In this document: positions 29,339 through 38,475 of the stretch, piece by piece
Position numbering within the stretch: the stretch's first letter is position 1
How the letters are laid out: every line of letters starts with the position of its first letter
DNA from: Sphingomonas sp. TZW2008
Lineage (GTDB): Bacteria; Pseudomonadota; Alphaproteobacteria; Sphingomonadales; Sphingomonadaceae
Reading direction: 5' to 3'
Assembly (NCBI RefSeq): GCF_002117915.1
Contig: NZ_BDJB01000009.1
Span: 1-64,000, forward strand
Length of the DNA stretch: 64,000 nt
The notes under the pieces: model-generated
Told to the model about the DNA's origin: nothing
The model's input: only the letters and a program-made list of their open reading frames with translations
The model's database searches: none
Translations under genes and position numbers: made by a program

Positions 29339-29839
29339 ATGCGGCAGGTGGGATGGCGGATGATCGGCTGGATCGCGCTCGCGGCGCTTGCCGGATGCGA
29401 CTCGGCGCCCCAGGCACCCGAGGCTGCGGAAGTTTCCGCCGAGGAGGCAGCGCTGGCTGAAGCAACGCAGCTGTGCGCGTCAATCGGATCGATCAGCAAG
29501 GGCGGCAACGACACGCTGCGCGCAGCCTTCGTCTCGACGCCCTATGGCAACGACTATGGCGGCCCGCTGATCGACGGGCTGACCAAGGCGGGCGGCTACC
29601 GCTACGAAGGCGCGGAGATGGTGCGAAACACCTGCTACGCCTATGCCACGGCGCGCGGGTCGCTGTTCGGTCGCACGCATGATCTCGCTTGGCGCTGCCC
29701 GGTGAAGATGCTGAGCGACAGCCCGTCCGAGCCGGGCAAGACGGTGATCGAGGCCGTCGAGGATCGCTTCTGCGATCTCGACACGCGCCGCGGCGATCCG
29801 TTCAAGCAGGCGGTCGAGGTGGAGATCATCCACCCCTGA
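29339..29839 (+). CDS. Hypothetical lipoprotein
   Basis: 166 residues from an ATG preceded by GAGGGGGG. A signal peptide ends in the lipobox LAGC, so it is probably a lipoprotein. The mature part has four cysteines (ATQLCAS, VRNTCYAY, AWRCPVK, DRFCDLD) that could pair in the periplasm. I do not recognise a family. It lies between tRNA-Trp and a convergent GAF gene. Confidence 0.75.
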   Translation: MRQVGWRMIGWIALAALAGCDSAPQAPEAAEVSAEEAALAEATQLCASIGSISKGGNDTLRAAFVSTPYGNDYGGPLIDGLTKAGGYRYEGAEMVRNTCYAYATARGSLFGRTHDLAWRCPVKMLSDSPSEPGKTVIEAVEDRFCDLDTRRGDPFKQAVEVEIIHP

Positions 29840-29848
29840 GCGGCTCGA

Positions 29849-30364
29849 TCAGGCGGCGGCGCCGGTGATCGCCAGCCGCTCGAACGTTGCGTTCGCCGAG
29901 CGCGTGAGCGTTTCCACGAGCGTCAGCGCGGCGGGCTCGATCGGCTGCCGGCGCGCCCAGTAGAGCCCGAGCGCGGCGAATGGCTCGCCGCTGCCGAGCG
30001 GGACCATCGCCATGCTGGCGACGAACGTCGACAGATAGGCGTTGTGCGGCACGCGCGGGTCGGTGGCGATATCGGGGATCAGGATCACCTGCCGCTCGAC
30101 CATCGCGCGGCCCGAGACGCACTGTTCGATCGAGAAGTGCTGGCCTGTCCACATCGGCGCGATCGCATCCTCGCCGACGTAGAGCACCGTGTCGCCGATC
30201 CGCCGGACGACGCATACGCCGTCGGCGAGCGCGATGCGCCGAGTCTGCGCGCGGAGCACCTCAAGCGCGGCGTCGACCGACCGAACCTCACCGAGCGCGT
30301 CGATCGCCTTCGAGACCAGCCCCCAGCGGCGGAAAAGGATCGACAGGTCTTGCGGCGATGACAT
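29849..30364 (-). CDS. GAF domain protein
   Basis: 171 residues, almost wholly one GAF domain. It has an N-terminal helix (RRWGLVSKAIDALGEVRSVD), a core with GQHFSIEQCVSGRAMVER and LIPDIATDPRVPHNAYL, and a final helix. The conserved core Cys is present, but no output domain is attached. It could bind a small ligand or act as a partner of another protein. Its start faces the secE promoter region. Confidence 0.85.
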   Translation of the reverse strand: MSSPQDLSILFRRWGLVSKAIDALGEVRSVDAALEVLRAQTRRIALADGVCVVRRIGDTVLYVGEDAIAPMWTGQHFSIEQCVSGRAMVERQVILIPDIATDPRVPHNAYLSTFVASMAMVPLGSGEPFAALGLYWARRQPIEPAALTLVETLTRSANATFERLAITGAAA

Positions 30365-30506
30365 GCTGCCAAGCTACCGCCGGCCCCTTAATAAGGCCAT
30401 AAAAACAGGGTGTTATATCTTGATATGGGTCAACGGCCGGCTCGGCGGCGATACAGGCTCGCTGCACGGCCCCGGACGGCGTTAGCCACCCCCCGTGGCG
30501 CGCCCC

Positions 30507-30535
30507 TTGCTCTTGCCGGGTGGCAGCGCTATCTC
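30507..30535 (+). promoter_or_regulatory. Putative promoter of secE-nusG
   Basis: TTGCTC (30507-30512), a 17-base spacer and TATCTC (30530-30535) resemble an alphaproteobacterial housekeeping promoter. It lies about 100 bases before the secE start, within the 279-bp gap after the GAF gene. Confidence 0.4.
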
Positions 30536-30643
30536 GCCCGACGCATCCGACAGCGCGGACGGCCCTTCACCGTTTCCCTCATCCGGGGAAGCGGTAGAGC
30601 GGTTATGCCCCGCTGCCGGCCGATATGATTAAAGGCAAGGCAC

Positions 30644-30841
30644 GTGGCGAAGACGTCCCCGATCGAATTCATCAACCAGGTCCGCACCGAGACGAAGAAG
30701 ATCGTCTGGCCGACGCGGCGTGAGACGATCATGACCGGCGTGATGGTGATGATCATGACGACGATCCTGGCGATCTTCTTCCTGAGCGTGGACACGATCT
30801 TTAACGCGATCGTCAACGCGCTGCTGAGCCTGGCCAAGTAA
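30644..30841 (+). CDS. secE: Preprotein translocase subunit SecE
   Basis: 65 residues from a GTG. SecE clamps SecY in the translocon. The family start pattern is SPIEFINQVRTETKKIVWPT, followed by one transmembrane helix (VMVMIMTTILAIFFLSV) and a short amphipathic end. The nusG gene follows after 20 bases, the universal secE-nusG pair. Confidence 0.95.
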   Translation: MAKTSPIEFINQVRTETKKIVWPTRRETIMTGVMVMIMTTILAIFFLSVDTIFNAIVNALLSLAK

Positions 30842-30861
30842 AGAGAGGGACGCGTCCGATC

Positions 30862-31398
30862 ATGGCACGCTGGTACATCATCCACGCCTATTCCGGGTTC
30901 GAGGGCAAGGTTCGCGATTCGATCGTGGCCGAGGCAACCCGCATGGGTCTTGAGCAGCTGGTCGAGCAGATCGAAGTGCCGACCGAGACGGTGCAGGAAG
31001 CGCGTCGTGGCAAGAAGGTACAGGTCGAGCGCAAGTTCATGCCGGGCTACGTGCTCGCCAAGCTCGAGATGACCGACCAGGTTTACCACCTTGTCAAGAA
31101 CACGCCCAAGGTGACGGGATTCCTGGGATCGTCGGGCAAGCCGCAGGCGGTGAGCGAGGCGGAAGCCGCGCGGATGCTCAACAGCAAGGAAGAGGCCGCC
31201 GCCGCGCCGAAGACCAAGATGAAGGTCGACTATGAGATCGGCGATTCGGTGAAGGTGCTCGACGGCCCGTTCGCGAGCTTCAACGGCACGGTCGAGGAGC
31301 TCGATTTCGACAAGTCGAAGGTCAAGGTGTCGGTGTCGATCTTCGGGCGCGCAACGCCGGTCGAGCTCGATTTCGAGCAGGTCGAGCGCAGCAAGTAA
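30862..31398 (+). CDS. nusG: Transcription termination/antitermination factor NusG
   Basis: 178 residues. The NGN domain begins ARWYIIHAYSGFEGKVRDS and contains RKFMPGYVLAKLEM and TGFLGSSGKPQAVSE; the KOW domain near the end has DSVKVLDGPFASFNGTVEEL. NusG binds RNA polymerase and couples it to Rho and ribosomes. It is cotranscribed with secE and followed by a good terminator. Confidence 0.97.
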   Translation: MARWYIIHAYSGFEGKVRDSIVAEATRMGLEQLVEQIEVPTETVQEARRGKKVQVERKFMPGYVLAKLEMTDQVYHLVKNTPKVTGFLGSSGKPQAVSEAEAARMLNSKEEAAAAPKTKMKVDYEIGDSVKVLDGPFASFNGTVEELDFDKSKVKVSVSIFGRATPVELDFEQVERSK

Positions 31399-31437
31399 TT
31401 CCATCCGCCGCGGCAGCGCGGTGTCGAGCAGCAGAGG

Positions 31438-31466
31438 CGCCGTCCCGACCATCGGGGCGGCGTTTT
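31438..31466 (+). terminator. Rho-independent terminator after nusG
   Basis: CGCCGTCCCG (31438-31447) pairs with CGGGGCGGCG (31453-31462) with one G-U pair and a 5-base loop, followed by TTTT. Confidence 0.8.
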
Positions 31467-31478
31467 CGCGTTGAGACG

Positions 31479-32219
31479 CTAGGCGCTGCGCCGCGCGAAG
31501 GCGCGCTCCAGCCACGGACGGATGACGAGCGCGTTGGCGTCGACAATCGTGTGCAGCAGCACGACGAGCCACAGCGATCCCGTCGCGAGATACAGCCAGG
31601 CGAGGACGAGGCCGACCAGCCCCACCGCCGCCATCGCGCGCCAGCCCTGATAGCGGTGCGCGATGGTGAACAGCGCCCAACCAACGGCACAGCCGGCGAC
31701 GCCGCTGCCAAAGACGCTCGCGACGAGCAGCGGCACAGCGAGCCGGAAGAACACCTCCTCGCCGAACCCGGCGGCGGCGGCGAGCACCAGTGCGGCGCCG
31801 GCTTCGGCGCGCGAGGCGGCAATGGCGGGCGAGCGATAGCCGAGGTCGATTGCGCGGCGCCGACGCCATACGGTGAGCGCGACGAGGATCGCACCGCCGA
31901 GGAAGCCGCCGGCGATCGCCCAGCCAACGTCCCGGATGCCGATCGCGGAGAGTGGCGCGATGCCGAGCGTCCGCGCGGCGGCGGCGAGCTCCGGCGGCAA
32001 GTCGAAAAGCGCGTCGAGCCGCCCGAGCAGCGCCAGCGCGGCGAGGGTGGTGGCGCCGTACATCGCGGTGATGCCCGCCGCCCAGCCGAGGGTCGCGCGT
32101 CGGCGATCGCGCGACTGCCCGCGTACCGCGCGCGCGACGGAGGCGGCGATGCTGCGCCCGCTCCACCAGCCGTAGACGATCATCCCGATCGCGGCGGCGA
32201 GCAGCGCGGCGGCGAGCAT
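31479..32219 (-). CDS. CPBP family intramembrane metalloprotease
   Basis: 246 residues with seven or eight hydrophobic helices. The CPBP (Abi/CAAX protease-like) motifs are present: GFGEEVFFRLAV with the Glu pair and Arg, LFTIAHRYQGW, and LLHTIVDANAL. It is an integral membrane protein; substrates of such bacterial proteases are mostly unknown, and some members serve in bacteriocin immunity. It starts 11 bases after the glpX stop, so it is probably translated from the glpX transcript. Confidence 0.88.
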   Translation of the reverse strand: MLAAALLAAAIGMIVYGWWSGRSIAASVARAVRGQSRDRRRATLGWAAGITAMYGATTLAALALLGRLDALFDLPPELAAAARTLGIAPLSAIGIRDVGWAIAGGFLGGAILVALTVWRRRRAIDLGYRSPAIAASRAEAGAALVLAAAAGFGEEVFFRLAVPLLVASVFGSGVAGCAVGWALFTIAHRYQGWRAMAAVGLVGLVLAWLYLATGSLWLVVLLHTIVDANALVIRPWLERAFARRSA

Positions 32220-32229
32220 CAGCCGCGTA

Positions 32230-33195
32230 TCAGAGGCGGTGTTCGCCCTTTACCCAGCGCACCGTGCCCGACGAGGCACGCATAACGACGCTCTCCGTCG
32301 TCATCACCTTGCCGCGGCGCTTGACGCCGTCGAGCAGCGATCCGTCCGTCACGCCGGTCGCGGCGAAGATGCAATCGCCCTTCGCCAACTCCTTCAGATC
32401 ATACTGCTTGTCGAGATCGGTGATGCCCCACTTGCGCGCACGGGCGCGCTCGTCCTCGTTGCGGAACAGGAGCCGGCCCTTGAACTGACCGCCGACGCAG
32501 CGCAGCGCCGCACACGCGAGCACGCCTTCCGGCGCGCCGCCCGAGCCCATGTAGACGTCGATCGTGGTATCGGGATTGGTGGTGGCGATGACGCCGGCGA
32601 CGTCGCCGTCGCCGATCAGCACGACGCCGCAGCCGATCGATCGCAGCTCGGCGATCAGCTTCTCGTGGCGCGGACGATCGAGCACGCAGGCGATGATCTC
32701 GTTCGGGGCGACGCCCTTCGCCGCGGCGATCGCGCGGACGTTCTCGGTCGGCGACTTGTCGAGATCGATGACGCTATCGGGCAGGCCGGGGCCGACGGCA
32801 AGCTTGTCCATATACACGTCGGGCGCGTTAAGCAGGCAACCTTCCTCGCCGATGGCAAGCACCGCGAGGCTGTTCGGCCCGGCCTTAGCGCAAATCGTCG
32901 TGCCTTCCAGCGGATCGAGCGCGATGTCGATCTTCGGGCCCGTACCCTGCGCCGAGCCGACCTTCTCGCCGATGTAGAGCATCGGCGCCTCGTCGCGCTC
33001 GCCTTCGCCGATCACCACGGTGCCGTCGATCTCGAGGCCGTTGAGCGCCTCGCGCATCGCCTCGACCGCGGCGGCGTCGGCGGCCTTCTCATCGCCGCGG
33101 CCGATCAGCGTCGAGGCGCCGATCGCGGCGGCTTCCGTCACGCGAACCATCTCAAGCACCAGGACGCGATCGAGCACCTTGCTGGCTGTCGGCAT
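32230..33195 (-). CDS. glpX: Class II fructose-1,6-bisphosphatase
   Basis: 321 residues. It dephosphorylates fructose-1,6-bisphosphate in gluconeogenesis. The family motifs are VIGEGERDEAPML, DPLEGTTICAKAGPNSLAV, GDGDVAGVI and GSGGAPEGVLAC. The start MPTASKVLDRVLVLE matches the family. The membrane protease gene follows closely on the same strand. Cytoplasmic, metal-dependent. Confidence 0.95.
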   Translation of the reverse strand: MPTASKVLDRVLVLEMVRVTEAAAIGASTLIGRGDEKAADAAAVEAMREALNGLEIDGTVVIGEGERDEAPMLYIGEKVGSAQGTGPKIDIALDPLEGTTICAKAGPNSLAVLAIGEEGCLLNAPDVYMDKLAVGPGLPDSVIDLDKSPTENVRAIAAAKGVAPNEIIACVLDRPRHEKLIAELRSIGCGVVLIGDGDVAGVIATTNPDTTIDVYMGSGGAPEGVLACAALRCVGGQFKGRLLFRNEDERARARKWGITDLDKQYDLKELAKGDCIFAATGVTDGSLLDGVKRRGKVMTTESVVMRASSGTVRWVKGEHRL

Positions 33196-33301
33196 GTATT
33201 CCCCCAAAAATCGGTATCTTTCCGCCGCGCGATAGGCGGACCGCCGGGCGGTGTCGAGACGGCGCTTGTCGCGCGTGGGCTATCGCGCGACAAACGGCGC
33301 G

Positions 33302-33832
33302 ATGCCGACGCTGAAGGTCTATCGCACGCCTGCGGGCTTTCACGACGCCTATGTCGCGGCGCCGAGCCAGAAGGCCGCACTCGCCGCATGGGGCAGCGAT
33401 GCCAACCTGTTTGCGCGGGGCCTGGCAGAGTTGGTCACCGATCCGGAGCTGACGCGCGAGCCGCTGGCAAATCCGGGGGAAGTGATCCGGCGCATGCGCC
33501 GCGCGCCTGACGAGGCGGCGCCGGTAAGAAAGAACGCGGGACGGACGGCGCCCGATCGAAGAGCGAGGGGCAAGGCAGCGCCGGCGCCCAAGGCTAAGCC
33601 CAAACCCAAGCCGAGCCGGGCGCAGCTGACCGCGGCGGAGGCGGCGATCGAAGCAGCGCACGCCCGCTACGACGAGGCCCGCGCCGCGCTGAAGCGCGAG
33701 GAAGAGGCGTTGGCGGCCAAGCGGCGCGCGCTGGAAAAGGCGCACGGCGCAGAGCGGATCAAGCTCGATCGTGCGCGGATCGCCGCGCGCGACGATTACG
33801 AGGCGGCGCTCGCCGACTGGCGCGCCGAGTGA
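33302..33832 (+). CDS. Hypothetical protein with coiled-coil end
   Basis: 176 residues. Residues 1-65 look folded (LKVYRTPAGFHDAYVAAPSQ, then LAELVTDPELTREPLANPG), a Lys/Pro-rich linker follows (about 75-110), and the last 60 residues are a charged coiled coil (EEALAAKRRALEKAHGAERI). I recall similar short proteins in sphingomonads without known function. It is convergent with the acyl-AMP ligase gene. Confidence 0.7.
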   Translation: MPTLKVYRTPAGFHDAYVAAPSQKAALAAWGSDANLFARGLAELVTDPELTREPLANPGEVIRRMRRAPDEAAPVRKNAGRTAPDRRARGKAAPAPKAKPKPKPSRAQLTAAEAAIEAAHARYDEARAALKREEEALAAKRRALEKAHGAERIKLDRARIAARDDYEAALADWRAE

Positions 33833-33848
33833 GATTGGCGCGGCGACG

Positions 33849-35597
33849 TCAGGCGGCGACCGCGTAGGGCTTGATTTCACCTGAGAGGTAGAGGTTGCGC
33901 GCCTTGGCGCGACTGAGCTTGCCCGAGCTCGTGCGCGGCAGCGTACGCGGCGGGATGAGTTCGATCACGCAGTTCATGCCGGTGACGGCGCGGACGCGGT
34001 CGCGGATCTCGTTGCGCAGCCGGCTGCGTTCGGCATCGTCGGACGTGCGGCACTGGACGAGCACCGCGGGCGTCTCCTCGCCGCCCGGCGTGGTGATCGC
34101 GAACGCGGCGATATCGCCCTGCTTGAAGCCGGGGAGCTGCTCGACCGCCCATTCGATGTCCTGCGGCCAATGGTTGCGGCCGTTGACGATGATCATGTCC
34201 TTGGCGCGGCCGACGATGTAGATGTAGCCGTCCGACAGATAGCCCATGTCGCCGGTGTCGAGCCAGCCGTCGGCAAGGCAGGCATCGGTCGCCGCATCGT
34301 CGCGGAAATAGCCGACCATCAGCGAGGGTCCGCTGCACCACACCTTGCCGATCGCGCGCTCGGGCAGGGGCGTACCGTCCTCCTCGCGGATCTCGATGCG
34401 CATGTCGCGGACCGGCTTGCCGCAATTGACGATCGCGCGGTAGCGCTGCGGGCGGTCCTGCCCGGCGGGGACGCCCGACAGCTGCGTTTCCTCGACCAGC
34501 TCGACGCGGATGCCCTCGCCCGGCGGCATGATCGAGACGGCGAGCGTCGCCTCGGCGAGGCCGTAGGACGGGAGGAACGCCGTCGCCTCGAACCCGGCGT
34601 CGGCGAAAGCGTCGACGAAATCCTGCATCACGTCGGGCCGGATCATGTCGGCGCCGTTGCCCGCGAGCCGCCAGCGCGACAGATCGAACCGGTCTGCGGC
34701 CTTGGTCTGGCTCGACATGCGGCGCGCACAAATATCGTAGCCGAAGGTCGGCGAGTAGCTGATCGAGGTGCCCGTGTTGCGGCTGATGAGATCGAGCCAG
34801 GCGAGCGGGCGACGCGCGAAATCCTCGGTCTTGAGGTAATCGACCGACACTTGGTTGGCGATCGGCGACAGGAAGCAGCCGACCAGCCCCATGTCGTGAT
34901 ACCACGGCAGCCACGAGATGCAGCGATCGCTGTCGATCAGCTCCATGCCGTGCGCGTGCGCGGCGAGATTGTTGAGCAGCGCGTGGTGCGTGATCGCAAC
35001 GCCGTGCGGGAAGCGCGTCGATCCGCTGGAATATTGGAGATAGGCAATGTCGTCGCCGGACGCCTGCGGCAGATCGACGGCGGGCGCGGCGCGGGCGAGG
35101 AGATCGCCCCAGTCGATCCCCTGCGTGCCGACCGCCTGCGCCGCGGCGCCGGCCATCTCGGCGAGCTCGGGCGGGTAGATCAGCATCGCGGGATCGCAGC
35201 TCGTCAGCTGGACGCGCAGTTGATCGATGTACGATTCCTTGCCTCCGAATGAAGTCGGCAGCGGCAGCGGCACAGGCCATGCCCCGGCATAGACGGTGCC
35301 GAAGAACAGCGCGGCGAATTCGGCGCTGGTTTCCGCGACCAGCGCGACGCGATCCCCCGGCGCGATCCCGGCGGCGATCAGGCGATAGGCTGCGGCCTTT
35401 GCATCGGCCTGCAGCTCGGCGAAGGGATAGGCGCGCGCAAGCGTGCCGCGTGCGTCGTGGAAATTGAGCCCCCGGGTGCCGGCGGCGGCATAGTCCAGCG
35501 CCTCGCCCAGCGTCGCGAAATCGGCGAACCGTCGCGGCAGCGCGTCACCAGTCGGGGTGGGGCCGGTCAGGGGGAGGGAGGGGGTCGCGGTCGTCAT
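33849..35597 (-). CDS. Fatty acyl-AMP ligase
   Basis: 582 residues. It is an ANL-superfamily adenylating enzyme with P-loop YLQYSSGSTRFPHGV, the FAAL-type SWLPWYHDMGLVG, YGLAEATLA and the A8-like GWLDTGDMGYLSDGYI. FAALs activate fatty acids as acyl-AMP and load them on acyl carrier proteins. In sphingomonads such enzymes sit with serine palmitoyltransferase genes of sphingolipid synthesis (established association), but no spt or acp gene is beside it here. The start ATG at 35597 shares a 114-bp divergent promoter region with recX. Confidence 0.88.
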   Translation of the reverse strand: MTTATPSLPLTGPTPTGDALPRRFADFATLGEALDYAAAGTRGLNFHDARGTLARAYPFAELQADAKAAAYRLIAAGIAPGDRVALVAETSAEFAALFFGTVYAGAWPVPLPLPTSFGGKESYIDQLRVQLTSCDPAMLIYPPELAEMAGAAAQAVGTQGIDWGDLLARAAPAVDLPQASGDDIAYLQYSSGSTRFPHGVAITHHALLNNLAAHAHGMELIDSDRCISWLPWYHDMGLVGCFLSPIANQVSVDYLKTEDFARRPLAWLDLISRNTGTSISYSPTFGYDICARRMSSQTKAADRFDLSRWRLAGNGADMIRPDVMQDFVDAFADAGFEATAFLPSYGLAEATLAVSIMPPGEGIRVELVEETQLSGVPAGQDRPQRYRAIVNCGKPVRDMRIEIREEDGTPLPERAIGKVWCSGPSLMVGYFRDDAATDACLADGWLDTGDMGYLSDGYIYIVGRAKDMIIVNGRNHWPQDIEWAVEQLPGFKQGDIAAFAITTPGGEETPAVLVQCRTSDDAERSRLRNEIRDRVRAVTGMNCVIELIPPRTLPRTSSGKLSRAKARNLYLSGEIKPYAVAA

Positions 35598-35711
35598 GGT
35601 CTTCTGCTCAAGTCTCGATGGTGGTGCCATGGATGGCATCAACGATTGGGCCTGGCCACGGATCGGTCGCCAACGTTCAAATTCGTCTGCCAGTGTGGCA
35701 ACAAGAAGGCC

Positions 35712-36236
35712 ATGCCGAAAAGCCGACATCCGCCCCCGCCGCTGAACCGGGCAGCGCTCGACGCGTTGGCGCTGCGCTACGTCGAGCGGTTCGCCACGAC
35801 GCGCGGCAAGCTGGCGGCGTATCTGGCGCGCAAGATCCGAGAGCGCGGCTGGGACGGGCCGCCGGCCGATCCGCAGGCGATCGCGGAGCGGATGGCGGGG
35901 TACGGCTATGTCGACGACCGCGCCTATGCCGAGGCGAAGGCGCGCGCGCTGACCCGCCGCGGCTATGGCGCACGCCGCGTGTCGCAGGCGCTTCACGCCG
36001 CGCACGTCGCGCCGGCAGACGCGGGGCAGGCGCTGGAAGAGAGCGCCGATCAGGCGTTCGATAGCGCGCTGGCGCATGCCCGGCGGCGGCGTTTCGGCCC
36101 GTTCGCCAAGGCGCCGGCGGACGAGGCGACGCGCGCACGACAGCTGGCGGCGATGCTGCGCGCCGGCCACGATTTCGCGCTTGCCCGGCGGATCCTCGCC
36201 GCGGCGCCGGGCGAGGACCTGGAACCGTACGATTGA
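35712..36236 (+). CDS. recX: RecX family regulatory protein
   Basis: 174 residues. RecX binds RecA filaments and limits recombination. The three-helix repeat pattern is visible: ALDALALRYVERFATTRGKL, then LARKIRERGW, YVDDRAYAEAKARALTRRGYG and a last repeat with ALAHARRRRFGPF. The family is divergent, so the role in RecA control is inferred. No LexA box is seen upstream. RecA is not in the window. Confidence 0.8.
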   Translation: MPKSRHPPPPLNRAALDALALRYVERFATTRGKLAAYLARKIRERGWDGPPADPQAIAERMAGYGYVDDRAYAEAKARALTRRGYGARRVSQALHAAHVAPADAGQALEESADQAFDSALAHARRRRFGPFAKAPADEATRARQLAAMLRAGHDFALARRILAAAPGEDLEPYD

Positions 36237-36304
36237 TCGCACTTTGGTGACTATCATGTTGTGCAGCGCGTCAACCATGCTAGCGTTTCCATGCCTGGAA
36301 GAAG

Positions 36305-36874
36305 ATGGACATGCGCAGCGATACGCCTGACGCGGCCTACCGCGACGGCGCCGGTTCCGGCGACGAGGAAGGCGTGCGCGTCGAAGGCACGCTGAAGTGG
36401 TTCGACGTGACGCGCGGCTTCGGCTTCCTGGTGCCCGACAGCGGCGAGATCGGCGACGTGCTGGTGCATTTCTCCGTCCTGCAAGCACTCGGCCGGCGCA
36501 GCCTGCCCGAGGGCACGCGGATCGAGGCGATCGCGGTGCAGCGTGACCGCGGCTATCAGGCGCGCGAGATCCTGTCGCTCGATACCTCGACCGCGATCGA
36601 GCCCGCGCCGCGGCCGTTAAACCGGATCGATCCGGTCGCGCTGCTCGACGAGGCGGGGGACTGGGAGCCGGTCACCGTCAAATGGTTCAATCGGCTGAAG
36701 GGCTATGGTTTCCTGGTGCGCGATGCGATGCCGGGAGACATCTTCGTCCATATGGAAACGCTGCGCCGCGGCGACATCGGCGAGGTCGAGCCCGACCAGC
36801 GGCTGCGCGCGCGAGTAGTAGATGGGCGCAAGGGGCCGATGGCGGTCAGCGTCACACGAGAGGATGCGCAATGA
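36305..36874 (+). CDS. Cold-shock protein with two CSD domains
   Basis: 189 residues; the ATG at 36311 is an alternative with better spacing to GGAAGAAG. The first cold-shock domain (about 25-85) has [18 protein letters not shown] and [10 protein letters not shown]; the second (about 120-185) has [18 protein letters not shown] and [13 protein letters not shown]. Both RNP-like motifs are kept in each, so both may bind single-stranded nucleic acid. Double-domain cold-shock proteins are typical for alphaproteobacteria. The stop overlaps the next start (ATGA). Confidence 0.92.
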   Translation: MDMRSDTPDAAYRDGAGSGDEEGVRVEGTLKWFDVTRGFGFLVPDSGEIGDVLVHFSVLQALGRRSLPEGTRIEAIAVQRDRGYQAREILSLDTSTAIEPAPRPLNRIDPVALLDEAGDWEPVTVKWFNRLKGYGFLVRDAMPGDIFVHMETLRRGDIGEVEPDQRLRARVVDGRKGPMAVSVTREDAQ

Positions 36875-37350
36875 GATTTCACGGTCTTGCGGCGATCGCG
36901 CTGCTCGTCGGCGCTTCGGCATGCACCGGACGCGACGCCGCGGCGGCCGGCAACGAGGCGGCTCCTGCGGCGCTCGCCCCGGTGACGATCACCAGCGCGA
37001 CCGGCCGCCACGTCTTCAAGGTGGAGATGGCGCGGACCGAGCCGCAGCAGCAGCGCGGGCTGATGTACCGCACCAACATCCCGGCCGACGGCGGCATGCT
37101 GTTCGCGCCCTATCCGCCCGAGGGCGGGCCGCCGCGCGAGGCGAGCTTCTGGATGAAGAACACGCCATCGCCACTCGACATCATCTTCATCCGCGCCGAC
37201 GGCACGATCGCGCGCATCGCCGAGAATACCGTGCCCTTCTCCGAGGCGCAGGTGCCGTCGGGCGAGCCGGTCGCGGCGGTGCTGGAGATCAACGGCGGGC
37301 GCGCGGCGGAACTCGGCATCGCCGAGGGCGACAAGGTGAGCTGGAAGTAG
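36871..37350 (+). CDS. DUF192 family lipoprotein
   Basis: 159 residues. The signal peptide ends in GASAC, a lipobox-like site, so a lipid anchor is likely. The DUF192 domain follows: [47 protein letters not shown] and the C-terminal [13 protein letters not shown]. The family is widespread and its function is unclear. It is translationally coupled to the double cold-shock gene by a four-base overlap, an arrangement that recurs in alphaproteobacteria as I recall. Confidence 0.9.
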   Translation: MRFHGLAAIALLVGASACTGRDAAAAGNEAAPAALAPVTITSATGRHVFKVEMARTEPQQQRGLMYRTNIPADGGMLFAPYPPEGGPPREASFWMKNTPSPLDIIFIRADGTIARIAENTVPFSEAQVPSGEPVAAVLEINGGRAAELGIAEGDKVSWK

Positions 37351-37435
37351 CACCAAGTTGCGGCCGGTATCCGTCGTACGGCGGGCGACGTGCCATTGAA
37401 GCGCCGTCCGCCAGCCGCTAAGCGCTGACCCCGAT

Positions 37436-37828
37436 ATGGCGATCAACCTCAATCCCTTCACGTGGTGGAACGGCGCCACCATCGGCACCTGGTTCGGGCT
37501 GCGCGGCAAAACGCGTGTCGGCGAGGACGAATTGGGGAACGTCTATTACCAGGGCGGGAAGGATACGGCGGGCAATCCGCGCCGTTGGGTGATCTACGAC
37601 GGCGCGAACGACGCCAGCCGGATCGCGCCCGAGTGGCTCGCGTGGCTACAGCACACGATCGACGACGTGCCCGATCGCGCGCTGCCGCCGGTCCGCCAGT
37701 GGCAGAAGCCAGCGCTCGCCAACATGACGGGGACGCCGCACGCCTATCGGCCGTCGGGTGCGCTCGAGAAGGGCGGCAACCGCGCCAGTGCGACGGGCGA
37801 TTACGAGGCGTGGAGCCCCGACGCGTGA
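37436..37828 (+). CDS. NADH:ubiquinone oxidoreductase subunit NDUFA12-like
   Basis: 130 residues. Family signs are FTWWNGATIGTWFGLRG, VGEDELGNVYYQ, RRWVIYDG, ASRIAPEWLAWLQHTIDD and PHAYRPSGA. NDUFA12 is an accessory subunit of complex I shared by alphaproteobacteria and mitochondria. It overlaps the DUF2155 gene by four bases, a conserved pair in the group. Confidence 0.94.
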   Translation: MAINLNPFTWWNGATIGTWFGLRGKTRVGEDELGNVYYQGGKDTAGNPRRWVIYDGANDASRIAPEWLAWLQHTIDDVPDRALPPVRQWQKPALANMTGTPHAYRPSGALEKGGNRASATGDYEAWSPDA

Positions 37829-38475
37829 AGCGCGCCGTCGCGGCGGGGGCGCTCGCCGTCGCCGCGCTGGTCGGCGTGGGTATCTGGCAGGGGCCGCGGC
37901 TGTTCGGCAGCGAGGAGGGTGCGCGTGCGCCGGCGGCGAGCCAGCCGGTGCCCGACACCGCTCCCGACACTACCAGCGACGTGGTGACGGTGGAGGGCGA
38001 CGCGGCGCCGGTCGACGCCGGCGCGACGCCGATGGCGCAGCGCGTCGCGGTGGTCGGCCTGCTCAACAAGCGCAACGGCGTGAGCCGCGACCTGACAATC
38101 AAGCCGGGGCAGGCGCTGCGCGTCGGCGATACGATCGTGCGGCTGCGCGCGTGCGAGCGCACTGCACCGTGGGAGCCCGAGCAGCTGACCGGCGCGTTCG
38201 TCCAGCTCGACGTGCAGGGCGCCGATCGCAAGTGGCGCCGCGCCTTCTCCGGCTGGCTCTACAAGGAGCGGCCGGCGTACAACGTCGTCCAGCACCCGAT
38301 CTACGACGTCTGGGCCAAGAGCTGCGCGATGACCTTCCCCGACAAAGGGCCGGCGACCGACGTACTGGCGACGCCGTCGACCGCGCGGAAATCCGCGGCG
38401 CCGTCCGCCCAGCGCGGCGTCGGCGACGCAGAGCCCAGCGTGTCGGAAAGCGCGGCGCCAAGCAACGCGACGTAA
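37825..38475 (+). CDS. DUF2155 domain protein
   Basis: 216 residues from a GTG that overlaps the NDUFA12 stop. An N-terminal membrane helix or signal anchor (VAAGALAVAALVGVGIW) leads to a Pro/Ala/Thr linker. The DUF2155 core then has RVGDTIVRLRACERTAPWEP, TGAFVQLDVQ, FSGWLYKERPAYNVVQHPIY and AKSCAMTFP. A 50-residue Ala/Ser-rich tail follows that overlaps the convergent aat gene. Function unknown; an envelope location is likely. Confidence 0.88.
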   Translation: MKRAVAAGALAVAALVGVGIWQGPRLFGSEEGARAPAASQPVPDTAPDTTSDVVTVEGDAAPVDAGATPMAQRVAVVGLLNKRNGVSRDLTIKPGQALRVGDTIVRLRACERTAPWEPEQLTGAFVQLDVQGADRKWRRAFSGWLYKERPAYNVVQHPIYDVWAKSCAMTFPDKGPATDVLATPSTARKSAAPSAQRGVGDAEPSVSESAAPSNAT

